Positions 60,316 through 64,000 of a stretch of 64,000 nt of DNA are shown in pieces; position 1 is the first letter of the stretch, and each line of letters starts with the position of its first letter. The stretch comes from Streptomyces sp. ALI-76-A (GTDB lineage: Bacteria > Actinomycetota > Actinomycetes > Streptomycetales > Streptomycetaceae): the NCBI RefSeq assembly GCF_030287445.1, contig NZ_JASVWB010000002.1, forward strand, positions 1,860,001 to 1,924,000, given 5' to 3'. Under the pieces are notes generated by a model. That model was not told where the DNA came from. It did not search any database and saw nothing but the letters and a program-made list of their open reading frames with translations. A program made the translations under genes and the position numbers.

Positions 60316-60861
60316 TGCTGCCCCTTCATGTCCGTCCGCAGAGGGTCCACCATAGTGGCCGCGGCCTGCGGTGACGTGACAGGACGTTCGAATGGTGGTG
60401 TCGTTTCCACAAAGGCGGGGCAGGGATCACGCTTCGCGGGCGCAGCGGGGCGGGGCGTCCTGCGGATGGGGGCCCGGCGCCCTTCGGGCCGACCTGGGGC
60501 CCGCTGGCTGCGGGTCGACCGAAAGCCGTTGTCTACTGAACGCCCGGGCCCCACCCGGGTCACACCTCCCCGACCGGCCGGAACGTTCCCTCGCCGGGCG
60601 CGGGCGCTGAGCCTGGCTGCCAGTGGCGGTGCCCCGGTGCGGCACACCGTCCCTGACCCAGCGGCGCCGCGACGAGCGCGTGGACGTTCCCCGGTCGGGC
60701 GTCCGGTGGTGGACTCCGCCGAACCTACCGGCCCGCTGCCGTCGGCTGTCAACAGCGGTATGACCTGCGCCTCTTCGGTCAACGCCCTGGTCAGGGCGGC
60801 GGATACGCGGATGCGGCGACGGCGTGGCGGGGGCCGATCGGGCGTGCGCCGCCCCAGGAGA
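60316..60861. other. 546 bp region between ppm1 and the amidohydrolase gene
   Basis: An ORF of 156 codons on the minus strand (60312-60782) crosses it and overlaps the ppm1 start. Its product is basic, Pro/Arg-rich, with GRPEGRRAPIRRTPRPAAPAKRD, a translation of GC-rich repeats I have seen between many Streptomyces genes, so I do not call it a gene. A hairpin-prone cggcgcccttcgggcc word is near 60475-60490. The ppm1 promoter should be here. Confidence 0.45.
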
Positions 60862-62463
60862 TCACTCGCCCGGCCGTACGAACACCGTCCGTCCGCCGAC
60901 CACCGTGCGCAGGCAGACAGGCAGGTCGTGGCCAGGGGTCAGGTCCGGCAGGCCGGGGGTGCCGGAGCGGGGGTCGGTCGACCAGCGGGCCACCCGGTCG
61001 TCCGGGGCCTGCACGACCAGCGCGTCGGTGCGCCACACGGCGTAGTCGGCCGGCGCGCCCGGCACCAGCACACCCGCGTCGTCCCGCCCGACGGCCCGCC
61101 AGCCGCCCCGCGTGTGCGCGGTGAACGCGGCGCGCGCGGAGACGCGGTGCTCAGGGGTGCGATGGAAGGCCGCCGCGCGGACCGTGCCCCACGGGTCGAG
61201 GGGCGTGACCGGGCTGTCCGAGCCGAAGGCGAGCGGGACACCGGCCCGCAGCAGGGCCGCGAAGGGGTTCAGGGTGCGCGCCCGGCCGGCGCCCAGGCGG
61301 TGGGCGTACATGCCGTCCTCGCCGCCCCACAGCGCGTCGAAGGCGGGCTGGACGGAGGCGGTCAGGCCGAGTTCGGCGAAGGCGGCGACCGTCTCCGGCG
61401 TGAGCATCTCGGCGTGCTCCACGCGATGCCGGGCCGCGCGGACGCGGGCGAGGCCGGCCTTCTCGGCGGCGGCCCGCACGCCCTCGACGACGGCGGTCAC
61501 GGCGGCGTCCCCGATGGCGTGGAAGCCCGCCTGGAGGCCCGCCTCGGTGCAGGCGACGACATGGGCGGCCACGGCGGCCGCGTCCAGGTGGGCGGTGCCG
61601 GTGTGGCCGGCGTCCGCGTACGGCTCGTGCAGACAGGCCGTGTGCGAGCCGAGGGCGCCGTCGACGAACAGGTCGCCGGCCGCGCCGACCGCGCCCAGCT
61701 CCCGCGCCTTGTCGACATCGCGTTCCGCCCAGTAGCCGACGACGCGCGGGCCCGGCTCCTCGGCGGCCAGCTCGAGCAGGCCGGTGAGGTCGTCCTCGGA
61801 GGAGATCTCCGGCCCTGCGCATTCGTGAACGGATCCGATGCCGAGGGAGGCGGCGTGGGCGAGGGCCGCCCGCTGGGCCTCGGTGCGCTGTCCGGGCGTG
61901 ACGGCGGCGAGGGCGGTGGCGCGCACGGCGTGGTGGGCGTCGGCGGTGAGTGGGGCGTCCGGCGCGTCGAGGCCGGGGGTCAGGTCGAGCAGGGCCGTGG
62001 TGACGACCGCCGAGTGGACGTCGATCCGGCTGAGGTAGAGGGGGCGTCCGCCGGTGGCCGCGTCCAGTTCGGCGCGTGTCGGCGGGCGTCCGCCGGGCCA
62101 GCGGGAGGCGTCCCAGCCGTGGCCGAGCAGCACGCGGTCGGCGGGGCGGGCGGCGGCGAAGTCCCGTACGAGGGCGAGGGCCCCCTCCAGGGAGGGGGCG
62201 GCGGACAGGTCGAGGCCGGTGAGGGCGAGGCCGGTGGCGGTGGTGTGCACGTGTGCGTCGGTGAACGCGGGGGTGACGAGGGCGCCGTCGAGGTCGACCA
62301 CCTCGTCGACGCCGTCCGCGAAGGCGTCGGCCGCGCCCTCGGAGCCGACCCAGGCGACCTGGCCGCGCTCGACGACCATCGCGGTGGCGAAGGGGTCGGC
62401 GGGGCTGTGGACCTCTCCGCGGCGGAGCAGGACGGTCTTCGGCTGGGCGGTGCGCTCACTCAT
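60862..62463 (-). CDS. Amidohydrolase (YtcJ-like, amidohydrolase family 3)
   Basis: Metal-dependent amidohydrolase of 533 residues. The beta-sandwich cap (VLLRRGEVHSPADPFATAMVVERGQVAWVGSE...DLDGALVTPAFTDAHVHTTATGLAL) contains the first His-x-His metal pair in DAHVH (about residues 68-72). Later motifs include VDGALGSHTACL, GFHAIGDAAV, RHRVEHAEML and FGSDSPVTPLDP, all typical of YtcJ-type enzymes. The substrate is unknown. ATG 62463. Its start lies 47 bp after the Lrp gene's stop, on the same strand. Confidence 0.88.
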   Translation of the reverse strand: MSERTAQPKTVLLRRGEVHSPADPFATAMVVERGQVAWVGSEGAADAFADGVDEVVDLDGALVTPAFTDAHVHTTATGLALTGLDLSAAPSLEGALALVRDFAAARPADRVLLGHGWDASRWPGGRPPTRAELDAATGGRPLYLSRIDVHSAVVTTALLDLTPGLDAPDAPLTADAHHAVRATALAAVTPGQRTEAQRAALAHAASLGIGSVHECAGPEISSEDDLTGLLELAAEEPGPRVVGYWAERDVDKARELGAVGAAGDLFVDGALGSHTACLHEPYADAGHTGTAHLDAAAVAAHVVACTEAGLQAGFHAIGDAAVTAVVEGVRAAAEKAGLARVRAARHRVEHAEMLTPETVAAFAELGLTASVQPAFDALWGGEDGMYAHRLGAGRARTLNPFAALLRAGVPLAFGSDSPVTPLDPWGTVRAAAFHRTPEHRVSARAAFTAHTRGGWRAVGRDDAGVLVPGAPADYAVWRTDALVVQAPDDRVARWSTDPRSGTPGLPDLTPGHDLPVCLRTVVGGRTVFVRPGE

Positions 62464-62510
62464 GGGGAACAGTCTCGCGCCTCGCCGGGACCACCTTGCG
62501 GGCAGGTCGG

Positions 62511-62951
62511 TCAGATCCGCGGCGGCCGTGCCTCGTACGGCGTCGACAGCACCACCGTCGTGCGGGTGGACACGCCCGCCAGCGAGCGCAGGCGGGCCAG
62601 CAGCTCCTCCAACTCGTGCGGGGTGGCCACGCGCACCTTGAGGATGTAGTTCTCGTCGCCCGCGACGCTGTGGCAGGCCTCGATCTCGGGGACGTCGGCG
62701 AGGCGTTCGGCGATGTCGTCGGGGGCGCTGGGGTCGAACGGTTTCACCGAGATGAAGGCAGTCATCGGCAGCCCGACGGCCTCCGGGTCGACGACCGCGG
62801 CGTAACCGCGGATCACGCCCCGCTGCTCCAGCCGGCGCACCCGCTGGTGCACGGCCGACGTGGACAGACCGGTGGCCTTGCCCAGGTCTGTGTAGCTCAT
62901 CCGCCCGTCCTTGACGAGCAGTTGCACGATCTGTCGGTCGAGCTCCTCCAT
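62511..62951 (-). CDS. Lrp/AsnC-family regulator
   Basis: DNA-binding regulator of 146 residues. The N-terminal AsnC helix-turn-helix (MEELDRQIVQLLVKDGRMSYTDLGKATGLSTSAVHQRVRRLEQRGVIRGYAAVVDP) and the C-terminal RAM/ACT-like ligand domain (MTAFISVKPFDPSAPDDIAERLADVPEIEACHSVAGDENYILKVRVATPHELEELLARLRSLAGVSTRTTVVLS) are complete. It forms a likely operon with the amidohydrolase (47-bp gap). ATG 62951. Confidence 0.93.
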   Translation of the reverse strand: MEELDRQIVQLLVKDGRMSYTDLGKATGLSTSAVHQRVRRLEQRGVIRGYAAVVDPEAVGLPMTAFISVKPFDPSAPDDIAERLADVPEIEACHSVAGDENYILKVRVATPHELEELLARLRSLAGVSTRTTVVLSTPYEARPPRI

Positions 62952-63219
62952 GGCGCAAGAACCTACAGTGCTCGTGATCTCCACGGATACCCGAGCGGCG
63001 CAGGTCATACCCGGTTCGTGATGTGGCCGGGAGCGGGTCGCGGGCCGCCCGGGGACAGTGCGGCCGTGCCGGGCATCTGCGAGCGGCATGTGACGAACGC
63101 CACACCTACCGAACAGGCTCCGTGATGTTCTCGTGATTACCGCCGAGACGGGGCGGGAAGTGCTTGCTGTGGTCGAGGCCGCAGCGCCGTCACGGCCCAG
63201 TCCGAGGGGGAGAACCCAC

Positions 63220-63660
63220 ATGCAGAGTCTTAAGCGCCCTGGTCGTACCGCACCCAAGCGACCGCAGCCGGTGGTCGAGCCCGAGCCGGAGGGCGTCGAA
63301 CCCGACGCCCTGGACGACGAACTCGACGCGTACGACACCTTCGAGATGTACCGGGTGATCTGCCCGGACTGCGCGCAGCCCATCGCCCTGCTGGCGGACG
63401 AGGAGGTCCTGCCGGAGCACGCGCTGTGCGCCTCTCCGTGGAACCCGTTCGGACTCACGGTCTGCGCCGGCACGGGCCGCACGGCCTCCGACGCCCGCCC
63501 GGCGGACGAGTCGGTGGAGCTCCAGGAGCAGGACACCGCCCTGCTGTTGACGCTCCCGCAGGGGCTCGACTGGCGGACGCAGCCCTTCTCGCACGTCGGT
63601 GGCCCGGGTTCGCGCCCCATCCGGGTGCCGGTGCCCGTCGTGCGCCGCCAGGCCGCCTGA
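63220..63660 (+). CDS. Conserved hypothetical protein with CxxC/C motifs
   Basis: Protein of 146 residues, MQSLKRPGRTAPKRPQPVVEPEPEG..., I recognise only as a small Streptomyces conserved hypothetical. It has an acidic N-terminal region, then YRVICPDCAQPIALLADEEVLPEHALCASPWNPFGLTVCAG, whose CPDC plus two later cysteines could bind zinc. The C-terminal part is Pro/Arg-rich. ATG 63220 follows a gaggggg site; a GTG at 63133 would add 29 residues. A strong terminator follows it. Confidence 0.75.
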   Translation: MQSLKRPGRTAPKRPQPVVEPEPEGVEPDALDDELDAYDTFEMYRVICPDCAQPIALLADEEVLPEHALCASPWNPFGLTVCAGTGRTASDARPADESVELQEQDTALLLTLPQGLDWRTQPFSHVGGPGSRPIRVPVPVVRRQAA

Positions 63661-63682
63661 GCGGCCTCGCTCCCACCCCGTG

Positions 63683-63727
63683 ACCGGACCGCGCCACGGC
63701 TCGCAGGCCGCCGTGGCGCGGTCCGGT
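63683..63727 (+). terminator. Terminator after the 63220 gene
   Basis: Perfect 18-bp GC-rich stem (63683-63700 with 63710-63727) and 9-nt loop, 23 bp past the stop. It isolates this gene from the next. Confidence 0.85.
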
Positions 63728-63854
63728 GCGTCCCGGTCGGGGTGACGCTGGGCCGGGGCGCCCGCGCCGCGGGAGGACGACGCCCGGACATCCGTGAACG
63801 CACGCCCGATTCCGGCGAGCGGTGACCTGTCCGCGGCCTCCGCGTTGCCCTGGT

Positions 63855-64000
63855 ATGACCCCCACCTCTTCAGCGACCGGGCGTCAACGCCGACTGTTCG
63901 TCCCCGCACCGGTTCCCGCGGCCCCGGTATCGGTTCCGCCGGCACCGCCGCAGGTCATGGATCCGCCCATCTACCGCGATCTGCTGCGCGTCTGGGCCGA
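63855..64000 (+). CDS. Hypothetical protein, N-terminal part (runs off right edge)
   Basis: Open frame from ATG 63855 to the window end, reading MTPTSSATGRQRRLFVPAPVPAAPV and then VMDPPIYRDLLRVWA. The DPPIYRDLLRVWA segment resembles the start of a Streptomyces hypothetical family. No good ribosome site is seen. An in-frame ATG lies at the MDPPIYRD segment and could be the true start. Confidence 0.45.
   Translation, partial: MTPTSSATGRQRRLFVPAPVPAAPVSVPPAPPQVMDPPIYRDLLRVWA

Noticed and set aside
60312..60782. 156-codon minus-strand ORF overlapping the ppm1 start
   Set aside because: The product is basic, Pro/Arg-rich and reads like translated Streptomyces intergenic repeats. Coupling overlap alone is not enough.

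Overview
The window is a stretch of actinobacterial chromosome, almost certainly from a Streptomyces. It has very high G+C with strong third-position GC bias, a complete cvnABCD conservon, RbpA behind a SigR-type promoter, a mycothiol-dependent formaldehyde dehydrogenase, polyprenol-phosphate-mannose synthase and FxsA. No rRNA, tRNA, CRISPR array, insertion sequence, integrase or phage gene was seen. It reads as chromosomal core and near-core rather than as an integrated element.

Layout. 1-9.1 kb: 5'-part of an acetoacetyl-CoA synthetase (runs off the left edge), a GH31 alpha-glucosidase, a NUDIX hydrolase, a secreted VanX-like D-Ala-D-Ala dipeptidase, a DUF35/thiolase-like pair and an EAL-first/GGDEF-last cyclic-di-GMP protein. 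9.7-12 kb: glycerol uptake and phosphorylation (glpF-glpK). 12.1-17.2 kb: conservon cvnA-B-C-D on the minus strand, with an unusual ~500 bp gap between C and D. 18.9-33.2 kb: a choline/glycine-betaine catabolic island. It holds a GMC choline oxidoreductase, a betaine aldehyde dehydrogenase, an APC permease, a Rieske demethylase with a separate Rieske ferredoxin and FAD reductase, a dimethylglycine oxidase, a sarcosine oxidase, a mycothiol formaldehyde dehydrogenase and an IclR regulator. Together these can turn choline into glycine and dispose of the released formaldehyde.

33.2-40.4 kb: a three-gene operon that looks like kleisin, KITE (winged-helix) and a 1538-residue SMC/MukB-like ATPase. 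This is the gene order of MksFEB and Wadjet JetABC, but no JetD/MksG nuclease lies beside it. It is the best candidate for an under-described system here. 40.5-46.1 kb: a GntR regulator divergent from MFS permease, DUF1445 (YcsI) and pxpA-pxpB-pxpC, a 5-oxoproline utilisation operon with a near-perfect operator palindrome between the divergent genes.

46.4-51.3 kb: an eroded mannosyltransferase-type operon (one intact GT4, one truncated GT4, one frameshifted SGNH hydrolase), a HEAT-repeat protein and an ankyrin-repeat protein. 51.5-53.4 kb: a small membrane protein followed by an FtsK/EccC-like protein whose Walker A lysine is missing. 53.7-58.1 kb: a MocR/YczE divergent pair, a glycerophosphodiesterase and an Atg22-type MFS transporter. 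58.4-64 kb: rbpA, fxsA, ppm1, an amidohydrolase, an Lrp regulator, a small conserved protein and the start of one more gene. This last block has the gene order I associate with S. coelicolor around SCO1421 (rbpA); that is from memory, not from a search.
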